A stretch of DNA of 64,000 nucleotides from Arsenicitalea aurantiaca (GTDB taxonomy: Bacteria > Pseudomonadota > Alphaproteobacteria > Rhizobiales > Devosiaceae), in NCBI RefSeq assembly GCF_003994485.1, contig NZ_RZNJ01000002.1, forward strand, positions 557,255 to 621,254, given 5' to 3'. Under the pieces are notes generated by a model that saw only the letters and a list, made by a program, of their open reading frames with translations, did no database searches and had not been told where the DNA came from. Below are positions 1 to 11,282 of this stretch, in pieces. Every line of letters starts with the position of its first letter. Positions within the stretch are counted from its first letter, which is position 1. The position numbers were made by a program, and so were the translations under genes.

Positions 1-408
1 AACCGCGATGGGCGCCGGCTGGTGCCGATAGTTCTGGCTGACCATGAGAAGGCGGCTCTGCTGCTCGGCCAGCGCCACGAGCGCCTTGGCCTCCGCCATA
101 GTGGTCGTGAAGGGCTTCTCGACGAGAACATTGAGACCCAGTTCCAGCGCTTCGCACACCACCGGGAAATGCGCTTCGGTGCGCAGGGTCGCGATCACCA
201 GATCCGCCGCGTCGACTGCTTTCAGCGCCTCGGCAAGGCTGGTGAAGCACTGCGCAGCCGGAATGCCGAGCTCGTTCTGGACGCGCAGCAGTGCATCGGG
301 GTTCGCATCCACATAGCCGACCATCTCGACCGTCGGGACGTTAGGCAGCACTTTCCGTGTCCAGTCGAAGCCCCAGAAGCCGAGGCCCACCTGTATCGCC
401 TTGATCAT
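1..408 (-). CDS. Gfo/Idh/MocA-family oxidoreductase, N-terminal part
   Basis: This is the first 136 codons of an NAD(P)-dependent oxidoreductase; the 3' end lies outside the window. The protein starts MIKAIQVGLGFWG, with the glycine-rich turn of a Rossmann fold. It continues with strands ending in VGYVDANPDA and DLVIATLRTEAH, then the family's VEKPFTTT segment, whose lysine is the usual catalytic or cofactor-contacting residue. The ATG at 408 has an AGGAAGG ribosome-binding site 7 nt upstream. Members usually have 330-400 residues and act on sugars, inositols or similar polyols. The substrate cannot be told from this fragment. It follows lpdA on the same strand after about 40 bp, but nothing ties it to pyruvate metabolism. 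Confidence 0.85.
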   Translation of the reverse strand, partial: MIKAIQVGLGFWGFDWTRKVLPNVPTVEMVGYVDANPDALLRVQNELGIPAAQCFTSLAEALKAVDAADLVIATLRTEAHFPVVCEALELGLNVLVEKPFTTTMAEAKALVALAEQQSRLLMVSQNYRHQPAPIAV

Positions 409-448
409 GTCAGGCCTTCCTGCGCGCCAGGGCGCAATGGGTCGCGAA

Positions 449-1888
449 CTACATGTTCAGTGCGCGACCATAGGCGTCGAGCACGCTTTCCTTCATCGTC
501 TCGCTTAGCGTCGGATGCGGGAAAATCGTGTGCATGAGCTCTTCCTCGGTGGTCTCGAGGTTCATGGCCACGACGAAACCCTGGATGAGTTCGGTGACTT
601 CGGCGCCTACCATGTGCGCGCCCAGCAGCTCGCCGGTCTTGGCATCGAAGATGGTCTTGACGAGACCATCCGGCTCGCCGAGAGCGATGGCCTTTCCATT
701 GCCGATGAAGGGGAAGCGCCCGACACGGATCTCGCGCCCCGACTCCTTGGCCTTGGCTTCGGTCAGCCCGACGCTCGCCAGCTGCGGCTCGCAATAGGTG
801 CAGCCGGGGACCTTCGACTTGTCGAGCCCGTGAACCTTCTCGCCGGCGATCGTCTCGACCGTGATAACCGCCTCATGCTCGGCCTTGTGGGCCAGCATTG
901 GCGGGCCAGCGACATCGCCGATGGCCCAGATGCCGGCAACATTGGTGCGGCCATGGCCGTCCGCCACGATCGCCCCGCGATCGATCTTGACCCCGACGGT
1001 CTCGAGGCCGAGACCCTCGGTATTGCACTGGACGCCAACTGCCGAAATCAGACGCTCGGCCGTAACCGTCTGCTTCTCGCCACCCTTGAGTTCGACATGG
1101 GCCGTGATCCCGTCCTTGACCTTCTCGACCTTGGTCACCTTCGCGTCGGTGATGATCTTGATGCCGCGCTTCTCGAAGCGCTTGCGGGCATGAGCCGCGA
1201 TCTCAGCATCCTCGACCGGCATGATCTGAGGCAGCAGTTCGATGATCGTCACCTCCGCCCCCATGGAACGATAGAACGAAGCGAATTCCACCCCGATCGC
1301 CCCCGAGCCCATGACGACCAGCGATTTTGGCATTTCCGCCGGTTTCATCGCTTCGAAATAGGTCCAGATGCGGTCGCCATCAGGTTCGATCCCTGGTAGC
1401 ACGCGGGGGCGCGCTCCGGTCGCGACGATGATGTTCTTCGCCTTATAGGTCCCCTCGCCCAAGGTGTTCTTCGGCACCGGGCCCTGAGGCTGGACGATTT
1501 TCTTCTTGGTCGGCGCGACGTTGATCTCGCCGGGCTTGGTGATCTTCGCCTCGCCCCAGATGATGTCGACCTTGTTCTTCTTCATCAGGAACTGGACGCC
1601 ATTGTTCATCTGCGCAGCGATGTCGCGCGAGCGCTTGACGATGGCGCCCATGTCGAAGCCGAAGCTGTCGGCGGTGAGCCCGTAATTCTTTGCGTGGGCC
1701 ATGTGCCCGTAGACTTCGGCCGAACGCAGCAGCGCCTTGGTCGGGATACAGCCCCAGTTCGAGCAGATGCCGGCCATGTGCTCGCGTTCAACAATCGCGA
1801 CTTTCATCCCCAGCTGCGCGCCGCGAATGGCAGCGATATAGCCGCCAGGACCCGCGCCGATGACGATGAGATCGTATTGGTCAGCCAT
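449..1888 (-). CDS. lpdA: Dihydrolipoyl dehydrogenase (E3)
   Basis: This flavoprotein reoxidises the dihydrolipoyl groups of 2-oxoacid dehydrogenases and passes electrons to NAD+. The 479 residues fit the family. An FAD-binding GAGPGG lies at residues 11-16. The redox-active disulfide is C42-SNWG-C47, where most relatives have CLNVGC, so the pair is intact but its loop is different. A second dinucleotide fold (VVMGSGAIGVEFA) and a C-terminal HPTLSE, with the His-Glu pair that serves the partner subunit's active site, are present. It is the last gene of the pdh cluster, so the pyruvate dehydrogenase complex is its probable partner. Sharing with other 2-oxoacid dehydrogenases is possible. Confidence 0.95.
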   Translation of the reverse strand: MADQYDLIVIGAGPGGYIAAIRGAQLGMKVAIVEREHMAGICSNWGCIPTKALLRSAEVYGHMAHAKNYGLTADSFGFDMGAIVKRSRDIAAQMNNGVQFLMKKNKVDIIWGEAKITKPGEINVAPTKKKIVQPQGPVPKNTLGEGTYKAKNIIVATGARPRVLPGIEPDGDRIWTYFEAMKPAEMPKSLVVMGSGAIGVEFASFYRSMGAEVTIIELLPQIMPVEDAEIAAHARKRFEKRGIKIITDAKVTKVEKVKDGITAHVELKGGEKQTVTAERLISAVGVQCNTEGLGLETVGVKIDRGAIVADGHGRTNVAGIWAIGDVAGPPMLAHKAEHEAVITVETIAGEKVHGLDKSKVPGCTYCEPQLASVGLTEAKAKESGREIRVGRFPFIGNGKAIALGEPDGLVKTIFDAKTGELLGAHMVGAEVTELIQGFVVAMNLETTEEELMHTIFPHPTLSETMKESVLDAYGRALNM

Positions 1889-1925
1889 AATTACCTCTTT
1901 TCAATCGGCCGGTGCCCGAGGGCAC

Positions 1926-2585
1926 TCAGAGGCCGAGGAGTTTGCTTACGACCGGAACGAGCGCAGTGCCGATGGCGCGCGTATTTTCCGCATCGAGATG
2001 GACGCCATCGAGTTCGGTCGCGGTCGCGACCGTAGCGGCGTCGAAAAAAGCGCAGCCGAGATCCTCGGCGACGCGGGCGTAGTGTGTGCCGAACAGCGCT
2101 GACTCATCGAGTCCGTTGGCGAACATGTGCGAGAGATCGCGATGCCTCGTCTTTACCACGCGGGGCGGCGCGACAATCACCACTTGCGGGACGGCAACGC
2201 CCGGCGCGTAGGGGAAGGTCCGGATGATCTCCACCAGCCTCTTGACCCCCATGGCGGCGCCGAAGGCGGAGCCATTGAGATAGGTCTTGAGGTCGTTCGT
2301 TCCGAGCATGATCACGACAGCATCGAGCGGCATGTGGCTGCCGAGAATGGTCGGAAGCACTCTCGCCCCGTTGCGATCGGTCACCGCGCTCCAGTCGTCG
2401 AAAGCCGTCGTGCGACCGCCCAGCCCCTCGGGGATGACCCGCGCCCGCCCACCGAGACCAGCCTCCAGAACCGACGGCCAACGATCCTCGAAGGCATGCC
2501 GGCCGCCTCCGGCGTCGGGCGTTCCCCAGCCCTCGGCATTGTGGCCATAAGTCAGACTGTCGCCATAGGCGAGGATCGTCTTCAT
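1926..2585 (-). CDS. SGNH/GDSL-family hydrolase (arylesterase-like)
   Basis: A 219-residue serine esterase of the SGNH fold. Block I is YGDSLTYG, with the nucleophile Ser10. An invariant-type Gly occurs in the GLGGRTT segment, block III is MLGTND, and block V is DGVHLDAE, which supplies the Asp and His of the triad. No signal peptide is visible, so the enzyme is probably cytosolic. It resembles the arylesterase/acyltransferase subgroup more than secreted lipases. It lies between pdhC and lpdA with 9 bp to pdhC, so it is very likely cotranscribed with the pyruvate dehydrogenase genes. Why an esterase sits there is not evident; hydrolysis of an acyl-thioester or ester by-product is only a guess. 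Confidence 0.85.
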   Translation of the reverse strand: MKTILAYGDSLTYGHNAEGWGTPDAGGGRHAFEDRWPSVLEAGLGGRARVIPEGLGGRTTAFDDWSAVTDRNGARVLPTILGSHMPLDAVVIMLGTNDLKTYLNGSAFGAAMGVKRLVEIIRTFPYAPGVAVPQVVIVAPPRVVKTRHRDLSHMFANGLDESALFGTHYARVAEDLGCAFFDAATVATATELDGVHLDAENTRAIGTALVPVVSKLLGL

Positions 2586-2594
2586 CGATGGCTC

Positions 2595-3947
2595 CTAGGC
2601 CAGCATCATGACAGGATTTTCGATCAGGCCCTTGAAGACACCCAGCAATTCCGCCCCTAGCGCGCCGTCGACGGCGCGGTGGTCGCAGGACAGAGTGACG
2701 GTCATGAACGTGCCGGTCTTGATCTGGCCCTTTTCGGCATAGACGCGTTCCTCGCCGGCGCCGACCGCAAGGATCGTGCCGTGCGGAGGGTTGATGACCG
2801 CAGCGAAATGCTTGATGCCGAACATGCCCAGATTGGACACGGAAGAGGCCCCGCCCTGATACTCATGAGGCGCAAGCTTCTTGTTACGGGCCCGCCCGGC
2901 GAGGTCTTTGACCTCTTCGGAGATCTGGCGCAGGCTCTTGGTGTCGCAGGATTTCACGACCGGCGTGAATAGCCCCCCAGGCACAGCCACCGCAACAGCC
3001 ACGTCGGAGCGCTTGTGGTAGAGGATGGAATCGCCAGCCCAGGTCGCGTTTGCGGCCGGCACGCGCTGCAGGGCGACAGCCCAGGCCTTCATGATGAAGT
3101 CGTTGACCGAGAGCTTGTACTCAGGCTTTCCGTCCTTGGATTTCGGTGCCAGCCCGTTGATCTGTTCGCGGGCATCCATGAGCGCATCGATCCGGCAATC
3201 GAGCGTGAGGTAGAAGTGCGGCACGGTCTGCTTGGACTCGGTCAACCGCTGGGCGACCACCTTGCGCATGCCGTCATTGGGTACGAGCTCGTAGCTACCC
3301 TCTTCGTAGAGTGCGATGACCTGATCCTTGGTCATGCCGCCCGCCGGAGCGGTGGCGGCAGCGCCCGGAGCCGGTTTCGCTCCGCCCTTCCCGGCCTTTG
3401 CGCCCTCGATATCCGCCTTGACGATCCTACCCTTCGGGCCGGTGCCGTTGATTGCGGAAAGCTCGAGGCCGGCTTCCCTGGCGAGCCGGCGGGCGAGCGG
3501 CGATGCAAACACGCGCTCGCCGTCCGGGCGCTTGCTGGCTTTCTGCGGTTCGGCCTTGCCCGGAGCTGGAGCATCGGCGGCACTGGCGGATGTCCCCCTC
3601 GCCTGCGGCTGAGCGCCGGCATCCTTGGGCGCATCGGCCTTGGGCGCTTCGGGTGCCTTCTTCTCCTCGGCAGGCGGCGTAGCCTTCATGTCGCTCTCGC
3701 TCTCGCCATCCTCGAGGAGAACCGCGATGACGGAGTTGACCTTCACGTTCTCGGTGCCTTCGGCGACGACGATCTTGCCGATCTTGCCCTCGTCGACGGC
3801 CTCGACCTCCATCGTAGCCTTGTCGGTTTCGATTTCTGCGATGACGTCACCCGAGGAGACGCTGTCGCCTTCCTTGACGTGCCATTTCGCGAGCTTGCCC
3901 TCTTCCATGGTCGGAGAGAGCGCCGGCATTGTGATATCGATCGGCAT
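2595..3947 (-). CDS. pdhC: Pyruvate dehydrogenase E2, dihydrolipoamide acetyltransferase
   Basis: This is the core of the pyruvate dehydrogenase complex; it moves the acetyl group from E1 to CoA. Of its 450 residues, the first 80 form one lipoyl domain with the lipoylated lysine K43 in ETDKAT. An Ala/Pro/Lys-rich linker follows (about 85-145), then a peripheral-subunit-binding domain ([14 protein letters not shown]...GPKGRI). The acetyltransferase domain runs to the end and carries the catalytic H423-x3-D427-G428 in CDHRAVDG. The single lipoyl domain is typical of alphaproteobacteria. pdhB starts upstream on the same strand, separated by 12 bp. Confidence 0.96.
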   Translation of the reverse strand: MPIDITMPALSPTMEEGKLAKWHVKEGDSVSSGDVIAEIETDKATMEVEAVDEGKIGKIVVAEGTENVKVNSVIAVLLEDGESESDMKATPPAEEKKAPEAPKADAPKDAGAQPQARGTSASAADAPAPGKAEPQKASKRPDGERVFASPLARRLAREAGLELSAINGTGPKGRIVKADIEGAKAGKGGAKPAPGAAATAPAGGMTKDQVIALYEEGSYELVPNDGMRKVVAQRLTESKQTVPHFYLTLDCRIDALMDAREQINGLAPKSKDGKPEYKLSVNDFIMKAWAVALQRVPAANATWAGDSILYHKRSDVAVAVAVPGGLFTPVVKSCDTKSLRQISEEVKDLAGRARNKKLAPHEYQGGASSVSNLGMFGIKHFAAVINPPHGTILAVGAGEERVYAEKGQIKTGTFMTVTLSCDHRAVDGALGAELLGVFKGLIENPVMMLA

Positions 3948-3959
3948 CGCGAACTCTCC

Positions 3960-5363
3960 TTACGAGCGGTAGGTCACGGCGTTAACGGCCGCGATCACTT
4001 CGTCGACATTGGGCAGGGCCAGCTTTTCGAGATTGGCCGCATAGGGCATCGGCACGTCTTTCCCGGTAACCCGCATGACGGGCGCGTCGAGATAATCGAA
4101 CGCCTCTTCCATCACGCGCGCCGCAATCTCCGAGCCGATCGACCCCTGCGGCCAGCCTTCTTCGACGGTGACGCAGCGGCCGGTCTTCTTGACCGATTCG
4201 ATCACCGTCGCGCTGTCGAGCGGGCGCAGCGTGCGCAGGTCGATCAGCTCGACGTCCACCCCCGCGGCGACCAGCTTCTCGGTCGCCTGCGTGGCGTAGC
4301 GCATCCCCATCGAGTAGGCGACAATGGTCACATCCTTGCCCTTGCGGGCAATCCGCGCCTTGCCGATCGGCAGCACGTAATCGTCGACCTTGGGCACTTC
4401 AAAGGTCTGACCGTAGAGAATCTCGTTTTCGAGGAAGACGACCGGCGTGTCGGAGCGGATCGCAGCCTTCAGAAGGCCTTTGGCATCGGCGGCGCTGTAA
4501 GGCGCGATGACGTAAAGGCCCGGGATGTGGCTGTACCAGGCCGAATAGTCCTGGCTGTGCTGGGCGGCGACGCGCGCAGCCGCACCGTTGGGGCCGCGAA
4601 AAACGATGGGCGCCGAGACCTGCCCGCCGGACATGTAGAGCTGCTTGGCCGCCGAATTGATGATCTGGTCGATCGCCTGCATCGCAAAGTTGAAGGTCAT
4701 GAACTCGACGATGGGCCGCAGCCCGGCGAAGGCGGCGCCGACGCCGAGGCCGGCAAAGCCGTGCTCGGTGATCGGGGTATCGATGATGCGCCGTGCACCG
4801 AACTCCTGCAGCAGGCCCTGGGTGATCTTGTAGGCACCCTGATATTCGGCCACCTCCTCGCCCATCACGAAGACGCGCTCGTCACGACGAAGTTCTTCAG
4901 CCATGGCCTCGTTCAACGCCTGGCGGACGGTCATCTCGACCATTTCCACGCCCTCAGGCAGGTCGGGGTCGCTCTCGGCGGTGAACTGAGGAGCAGCCGG
5001 CGCGGCCTTCTCAGTAATCGTCGGCTGGCTCGATTTCGCCTCGGCCGCATCAGGCCCGGGTTGCTCGGACTCCTTGGGCGCGGCCGCGTCTGGCGCCTTT
5101 TCGGCCGGTGCGGCTTCGTCCTCGCCCTCGACCGCGAGGAATGCAATCGGCGTATTCACCTTTACGGCGTCCGTGCCCTCCTCCACGAGGAGCTTGCCGA
5201 CGGTGCCGGCATCGACGGCCTCGACTTCCATCGTCGCCTTGTCGGTTTCGATTTCGGCGAGCACGTCACCGGGCGAAACGGTGTCGCCTTCCTTGACCAG
5301 CCATTTGGATAGCTTGCCCTCTTCCATGGTCGGCGACAGGGCGGGCATGAGGATATTGGGCAT
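3960..5363 (-). CDS. pdhB: Pyruvate dehydrogenase E1 beta subunit with N-terminal lipoyl domain
   Basis: With PdhA this forms the thiamine-diphosphate-dependent decarboxylase of the complex. The 467-residue protein begins with its own lipoyl domain (residues 1-80, lipoyl lysine K42 in [10 protein letters not shown]), nearly the same as that of PdhC. An acidic, Ala/Pro-rich linker (about 85-140) follows, then the E1 beta transketolase-like domains from [17 protein letters not shown] on. The [12 protein letters not shown] segment and [14 protein letters not shown] are E1 beta signatures. An extra lipoyl domain on E1 beta is known from rhizobia and relatives and is not an assembly artefact. It is preceded by the small membrane-protein gene, with 20 bp between them. 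Confidence 0.96.
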   Translation of the reverse strand: MPNILMPALSPTMEEGKLSKWLVKEGDTVSPGDVLAEIETDKATMEVEAVDAGTVGKLLVEEGTDAVKVNTPIAFLAVEGEDEAAPAEKAPDAAAPKESEQPGPDAAEAKSSQPTITEKAAPAAPQFTAESDPDLPEGVEMVEMTVRQALNEAMAEELRRDERVFVMGEEVAEYQGAYKITQGLLQEFGARRIIDTPITEHGFAGLGVGAAFAGLRPIVEFMTFNFAMQAIDQIINSAAKQLYMSGGQVSAPIVFRGPNGAAARVAAQHSQDYSAWYSHIPGLYVIAPYSAADAKGLLKAAIRSDTPVVFLENEILYGQTFEVPKVDDYVLPIGKARIARKGKDVTIVAYSMGMRYATQATEKLVAAGVDVELIDLRTLRPLDSATVIESVKKTGRCVTVEEGWPQGSIGSEIAARVMEEAFDYLDAPVMRVTGKDVPMPYAANLEKLALPNVDEVIAAVNAVTYRS

Positions 5364-5383
5364 TTGGGGCTCCGGAATGCGGA

Positions 5384-5680
5384 TCAGGCCGCCTGGCCTG
5401 TGACGATGTTCATGATAATGAGGGCGAAGAAGGGGATGATTGCCATGACGAAGTACCTGATCCCCTTGCGAAAGCGAGCGACATGTGGGGCAGCGGCCTG
5501 GCCGAGGCGTGCCTCGATGGCCGGGTAGTCGAGCCGCCCGAGCGGCCAGAGAACCTCCACCGGCCCGGTGCCGACTGGCGCCAGCCGGGCAATCCCGACC
5601 GCGCCGCGCACGATCTGGACAAACCCGACAAGGGCCACCAGCCAGACCAGCGCAGCAAGGATCAGGATGAGGACGTTCAT
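5384..5680 (-). CDS. Small two-helix membrane protein of unknown function in the pdh cluster
   Basis: A 98-residue protein that I cannot assign to a family. Residues 1-25 form a hydrophobic helix ([20 protein letters not shown]), the middle about 45 residues are soluble, and residues 75-93 form a second helix ending in [14 protein letters not shown]. Its start overlaps the pdhA stop by 4 bp (ATGA), and pdhB follows after 20 bp. It must therefore be cotranscribed and probably translationally coupled with E1. The sequence suggests an inner-membrane protein with both ends on the same side. Any role in anchoring or regulating the dehydrogenase is speculation from position alone. Confidence 0.8.
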   Translation of the reverse strand: MNVLILILAALVWLVALVGFVQIVRGAVGIARLAPVGTGPVEVLWPLGRLDYPAIEARLGQAAAPHVARFRKGIRYFVMAIIPFFALIIMNIVTGQAA

Positions 5681-6702
5681 GCCGGGGCGTAAATGTCCGT
5701 CCAGAGTTCGGCCGTATCGGGCTCGGGGTCGTTGGTGGCGAAATCAGCCGCCTCCGTCACGATGGCGCGAATCTCGGTCTCGAGTTCCTTGAGCCGGGCT
5801 TCGTCGATGATCCCACGCTCCAGCATACGCTTCTTGGACTGCTCGATCGGATCGCGCTCGGCACGCATCGAGGTCACTTCGTCCTTTGAACGGTACTTGG
5901 CAGGGTCGGACATGGAGTGCCCGCGATAGCGATAGGTCATCATCTCGAGGATATAGGGACCCTTGCCGGATCGGGCGTGTTCGATGGCGCGGCGAGCGGC
6001 GTCGCGCACCATCCGCACGTCCATGCCGTCGACCTGCTCGCCCGGAATGTCGAACGACGCACCGCGCTGGGAAAAGTCCGTTGTCGCGGACGAACGCTCG
6101 ACTGACGTACCCATCGCGTAACGATTGTTCTCGATGATGTAGACCACCGGCAGGTTCCAGAGCTTTGCCATGTTGAAGCTCTCATAGACCTGGCCCTGGT
6201 TGGCCGCGCCGTCCCCGAAATACGTGATGCTGACGGAACCGTCCCCAGTGTATTTGCTGGCGAAGGCAAGGCCGGTACCAAGCGACGCCTGCGCGCCGAC
6301 GATGCCGTTCCCGCCATAAAAGCGGTGCTCGTTCGAGAACATGTGCATCGAGCCGCCCTTGCCTTTGGAGAGCCCGCCCTGCCGGCCCGTCAACTCGGCC
6401 ATGACGCCTTTCGGATCGAGACCCATGACGAGCATGTGGCCATGATCGCGATAGCCGGTGATCTGGGCGTCCTTGCCCTTTTCCGAAGCCATGGTAATGC
6501 CGGTAACGACCGCTTCCTGACCGATATAGAGGTGGCAGAAGCCGCCAATCAGCCCCATGCCATACATCTGCCCCGCCTTCTCTTCGAACCGGCGGATGAG
6601 CAGCATGTCGCGATAGGCCTGAAGCTCTTCCTCTGCGGTAAACTCGGGGAAGTTTGTTGGGCTCTGGTTCTTTGCCGCATTTGCGGCCGCTTTACGCGCC
6701 AT
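5677..6702 (-). CDS. pdhA: Pyruvate dehydrogenase E1 alpha subunit
   Basis: E1 alpha binds thiamine diphosphate and, with PdhB, decarboxylates pyruvate and reductively acetylates the lipoyl arm. The 341 residues match the family. The TPP motif starts at [10 protein letters not shown] and ends near [10 protein letters not shown]. The MHMFS segment, the [11 protein letters not shown] phosphorylation-loop region and the substrate-channel [11 protein letters not shown] segment are all present. The first 20 residues ([20 protein letters not shown]) are a polar extension common in this group. The gene is the first of the pdhA - membrane protein - pdhB - pdhC - SGNH - lpdA series. A 113-bp gap separates it from the divIC-like gene, and it could hold a promoter. 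Confidence 0.96.
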   Translation of the reverse strand: MARKAAANAAKNQSPTNFPEFTAEEELQAYRDMLLIRRFEEKAGQMYGMGLIGGFCHLYIGQEAVVTGITMASEKGKDAQITGYRDHGHMLVMGLDPKGVMAELTGRQGGLSKGKGGSMHMFSNEHRFYGGNGIVGAQASLGTGLAFASKYTGDGSVSITYFGDGAANQGQVYESFNMAKLWNLPVVYIIENNRYAMGTSVERSSATTDFSQRGASFDIPGEQVDGMDVRMVRDAARRAIEHARSGKGPYILEMMTYRYRGHSMSDPAKYRSKDEVTSMRAERDPIEQSKKRMLERGIIDEARLKELETEIRAIVTEAADFATNDPEPDTAELWTDIYAPA

Positions 6703-6815
6703 TGGCTTTGCTCCGAGTGGAAGGCGTTGAGCGGGAACCGATACGGACCCTGCCCTCCCATATTAGCGCCTTCAGGGCGCTCATACCAACGGAGATTTCA
6801 TCGCAGCCTGGACAG

Positions 6816-7214
6816 CTATCGCGTTGAAGCACTTGTTATAAGTCGAGTTAACTGATTTTGAGATAACTGCTCGGATGAACCTAGAATTGGTAAACCCGTC
6901 CGCGGGTCAACCATGATCAGCACCTCGTCGGCCTGCGCCATGCTCAAAAGCGCGCGCGCACGCTCGCTGAGGATGTCAGGGTCCAGCTTGGCGGCATTGA
7001 ACAGCTCGACACGATGGCGATAGGCGTCAATCTCCGCCTGAAGCACGTTGGAGCGCATCTGGAGGACCGCGATATCCTCGTGCATCTGCTTCTGGCTCTC
7101 GATGCCGAACTGGCCCGACACTACGTTGTAGCCGAGATAGCCCTGGAATGCGAACAGAGCGACGCTGACCGCGAGCGGTCGCCAGAAGGCTGGGCGTTTG
7201 AGGCGTGTCGACAT
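6816..7214 (-). CDS. Septum formation initiator family protein (FtsB/DivIC-like)
   Basis: A 132-residue bitopic membrane protein. A short basic N-terminus is followed by one transmembrane helix (about residues 13-31), then a heptad-rich coiled coil (about 38-75, ESQKQMHEDIAVLQMRSNVL). A small C-terminal region has the LDPDILSERARALLSMA segment seen in this family. FtsB/DivIC proteins bridge FtsL and FtsQ in the divisome and help trigger septal peptidoglycan synthesis. A position between eno and pdhA is usual in alphaproteobacteria, and the E. coli ftsB also neighbours eno. Assignment rests on topology, the motif and this context. Confidence 0.85.
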   Translation of the reverse strand: MSTRLKRPAFWRPLAVSVALFAFQGYLGYNVVSGQFGIESQKQMHEDIAVLQMRSNVLQAEIDAYRHRVELFNAAKLDPDILSERARALLSMAQADEVLIMVDPRTGLPILGSSEQLSQNQLTRLITSASTR

Positions 7215-7278
7215 GGGGGCAATCCAGATGCTTCTGACATCATGATCGCCCCCGTAGGGTTAAGGTGAGGTTGAAGTC

Positions 7279-9047
<1,769 letters not shown>

Positions 9048-9116
9048 TCTTGTTCTCCTTCTTGGACGTTCGGTAACACAACGAACCGTCGCTGGGCCGG
9101 TTCCGATCCCCGCGCC

Positions 9117-11111
9117 CTATCCAGCGCCGAGGTGCACCGCATGCAGGTGCCGCTCATACTGGGTGAGGACATCCGCGATGATCTGCTCACGGGTGTAGTC
9201 CATGACGTCGTAATTCCGTCCGCCCTGCCGCAAATAGACCTCGGCCCGGTAGTACCGCCGACGCTCGTCTCCGCGTGATGGGGGCAGATCGCGCATCGCA
9301 AAGTCAGGCACGTGATAGGCGCGCACGCGCACGGCGTAGCGGAAGGCCTCGGGCGCCTCGCGTGATCCGGTTTCTAGGGCGATCCCCTTCTCGTCCGAGC
9401 TGACCTTCGCATCGACGCTGCGCGTCTGCATTTCGGCAGCGACTGCATCCAAAGCTTCACGGACCGGCCCGGAAAGAAAAGCCTCTGCCTTCTGGCGGGT
9501 GGGATAATCGAGAAGAATGGACAGCCGCTTCTGCCAGCTGATCGGCTTGCCGCCGGCTGGCGGCACTGGGAGGCGCTCGCTTCCGGCGCGAATGCGCTCG
9601 TCGGCCAGGCCCTTCCAGAGGCCATAGCAGACAAACAGCATGACAATGGTGAAAGGGAGTGCCCCGATGAGCGTAGCAGCCTGAAGGGCGCCGAGCCCGC
9701 CCGCCAGCAGAAGCGCGATTGCGACCAGCCCCTCCCCCATCGCCCAGAAGATGCGTTGCCAAACCGGCGCATCATCACGCCCGCCGGCGGTGATCGTGTC
9801 GACCACCAGAGAGCCCGAGTCCGATGAGGTGACAAAGAAGATCACGACGAGGATGACGGCGATGACGGAGGTGACCCCCGCGAACGGGAAGTATTGGAGG
9901 AACGTGAAGAGTGCCACCGGCGTGTTCGCGGCTGCGGCCGCACTGATTGCACCGGCCGCCACGCCGAGATCGAGCGCGATGGCCGAATTGCCGAACACGG
10001 TAAACCAGACCGCCGTCACCCCGAGGGGGACCAGCAGCACGCCGACGATGAACTGGCGGATCGTGCGCCCGCGCGAAATGCGCGCAATAAACATGCCGAC
10101 GAAGGGCGACCAGGAGATCCACCACGCCCAATAGAAGAGCGTCCAGTCATTGAGCCAGGAATTCGGCTCATAGGCATAGAGTCGGAAGGTCCGGTCGACG
10201 AACTGGCTGAGATAGGCGCCGAGATTCTGCACCGTGGCCTGCAGGAGGAACGTGGTCGAGCCGAGTACGGCAACGAATAGAAGCAGCACGAACGCGAGGC
10301 CCAGATTGAGCTCGCTCAGCCTGCGCACACCCTTGTCGAGTCCTGTCATCACCGATCCGGTTGCAATCAGGGTAATGGTGACGATGAGCACCACCTGCAT
10401 GGTGACCGATTCCTCGATCCCGATGAGGAATGCGAGGCCCGAATTGATCTGGGCGACCCCGAAACCCAAGGAGGTGGCCACGCCAAGGACGGTCCCGACG
10501 ACGGCGAAGATGTCGACGGCATGCCCAATCGGCCCATGAATGCGGTCCCCGATCAGCGGGTGCAGCGCGGACCGGATCGTCAGGGGTAGCCCATGACGAA
10601 AGGAGAAATAGGCCAGGGAGAGTCCAACGACCGCATAGATGGCCCAGGCGTGAATGCCCCAGTGGAAAAAGGTCGTGACCATGGCGTCCCGCGCCGCCTG
10701 GAGCGTGCCGCCATCGCCTGTGGGCGGCGCTGAGAAATGCAGGATCGGCTCGGCAACGCCGAAAAACATCAGCCCGATGCCCATACCGGCGGAAAACAGC
10801 ATGGCGAACCATGAAGGGTACGAATATTCGGGCTCCGCGTGGTCCGGCCCGAGCTTGATCTTGCCCGTTTCGCCGAAGGCCAGCACCGCGCAGAAGATCA
10901 CGAAGCCGGCCACGGCAAGCGCATAGAGCCAGCCGAACGTATCGAGGATCCAGGCTTGCGCCGTGCCGAACCCACCTGCCGCAATCTCCGGGAAGACTAT
11001 CGCAAAGAGCGAGAAACCAACGATCGTCCCGGCGGACCCGAAAAAGACCGGAGGGTTGATCAGGATCCGGACCGGCTTGTCGGGCTGGGTGCGCGGGGCG
11101 TCATCGGCCAT
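9117..11111 (-). CDS. BCCT-family transporter (betaine/choline/carnitine type)
   Basis: A 664-residue secondary transporter that should take up a quaternary ammonium compound. About twelve transmembrane helices span residues 20-510. The glycine-rich third-helix motif is present (SAGMGIGLMFFGVAEP), of the form found in sodium-coupled BetP-type members. The conserved helix-8 segment FYWAWWISWSPFVGMFIARISRGRTIRQF contains the substrate-box tryptophans. A long hydrophilic C-terminal domain of about 150 residues, as in BetT-like proteins, probably senses osmotic conditions. The substrate could be choline or glycine betaine. It neighbours the divergent sodium channel gene, but no choline-oxidation gene is in view. 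Confidence 0.92.
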   Translation of the reverse strand: MADDAPRTQPDKPVRILINPPVFFGSAGTIVGFSLFAIVFPEIAAGGFGTAQAWILDTFGWLYALAVAGFVIFCAVLAFGETGKIKLGPDHAEPEYSYPSWFAMLFSAGMGIGLMFFGVAEPILHFSAPPTGDGGTLQAARDAMVTTFFHWGIHAWAIYAVVGLSLAYFSFRHGLPLTIRSALHPLIGDRIHGPIGHAVDIFAVVGTVLGVATSLGFGVAQINSGLAFLIGIEESVTMQVVLIVTITLIATGSVMTGLDKGVRRLSELNLGLAFVLLLFVAVLGSTTFLLQATVQNLGAYLSQFVDRTFRLYAYEPNSWLNDWTLFYWAWWISWSPFVGMFIARISRGRTIRQFIVGVLLVPLGVTAVWFTVFGNSAIALDLGVAAGAISAAAAANTPVALFTFLQYFPFAGVTSVIAVILVVIFFVTSSDSGSLVVDTITAGGRDDAPVWQRIFWAMGEGLVAIALLLAGGLGALQAATLIGALPFTIVMLFVCYGLWKGLADERIRAGSERLPVPPAGGKPISWQKRLSILLDYPTRQKAEAFLSGPVREALDAVAAEMQTRSVDAKVSSDEKGIALETGSREAPEAFRYAVRVRAYHVPDFAMRDLPPSRGDERRRYYRAEVYLRQGGRNYDVMDYTREQIIADVLTQYERHLHAVHLGAG

Positions 11112-11282
11112 GCATCATCGTCCTTGGCTGTTGGGGATTGGTACCAAGCCTAAAGCCTGATCTCCGGCAACGACAACCCGCCCGAGCAAATTGTGTTCCA
11201 ATTCGGGCAGCGATGATGCGCTTGACGCCGGGACCCGGCTCATATTGACCTCTGCGGCGAAAGCTCCACACAAGGTCACCAT

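Noticed and set aside
3015-5312. 765-codon plus-strand open frame
   Set aside because: It lies antisense to pdhC and pdhB, has no domain or RBS, and its composition (Arg, Gly, His, Asp rich) is that of a GC-rich shadow.
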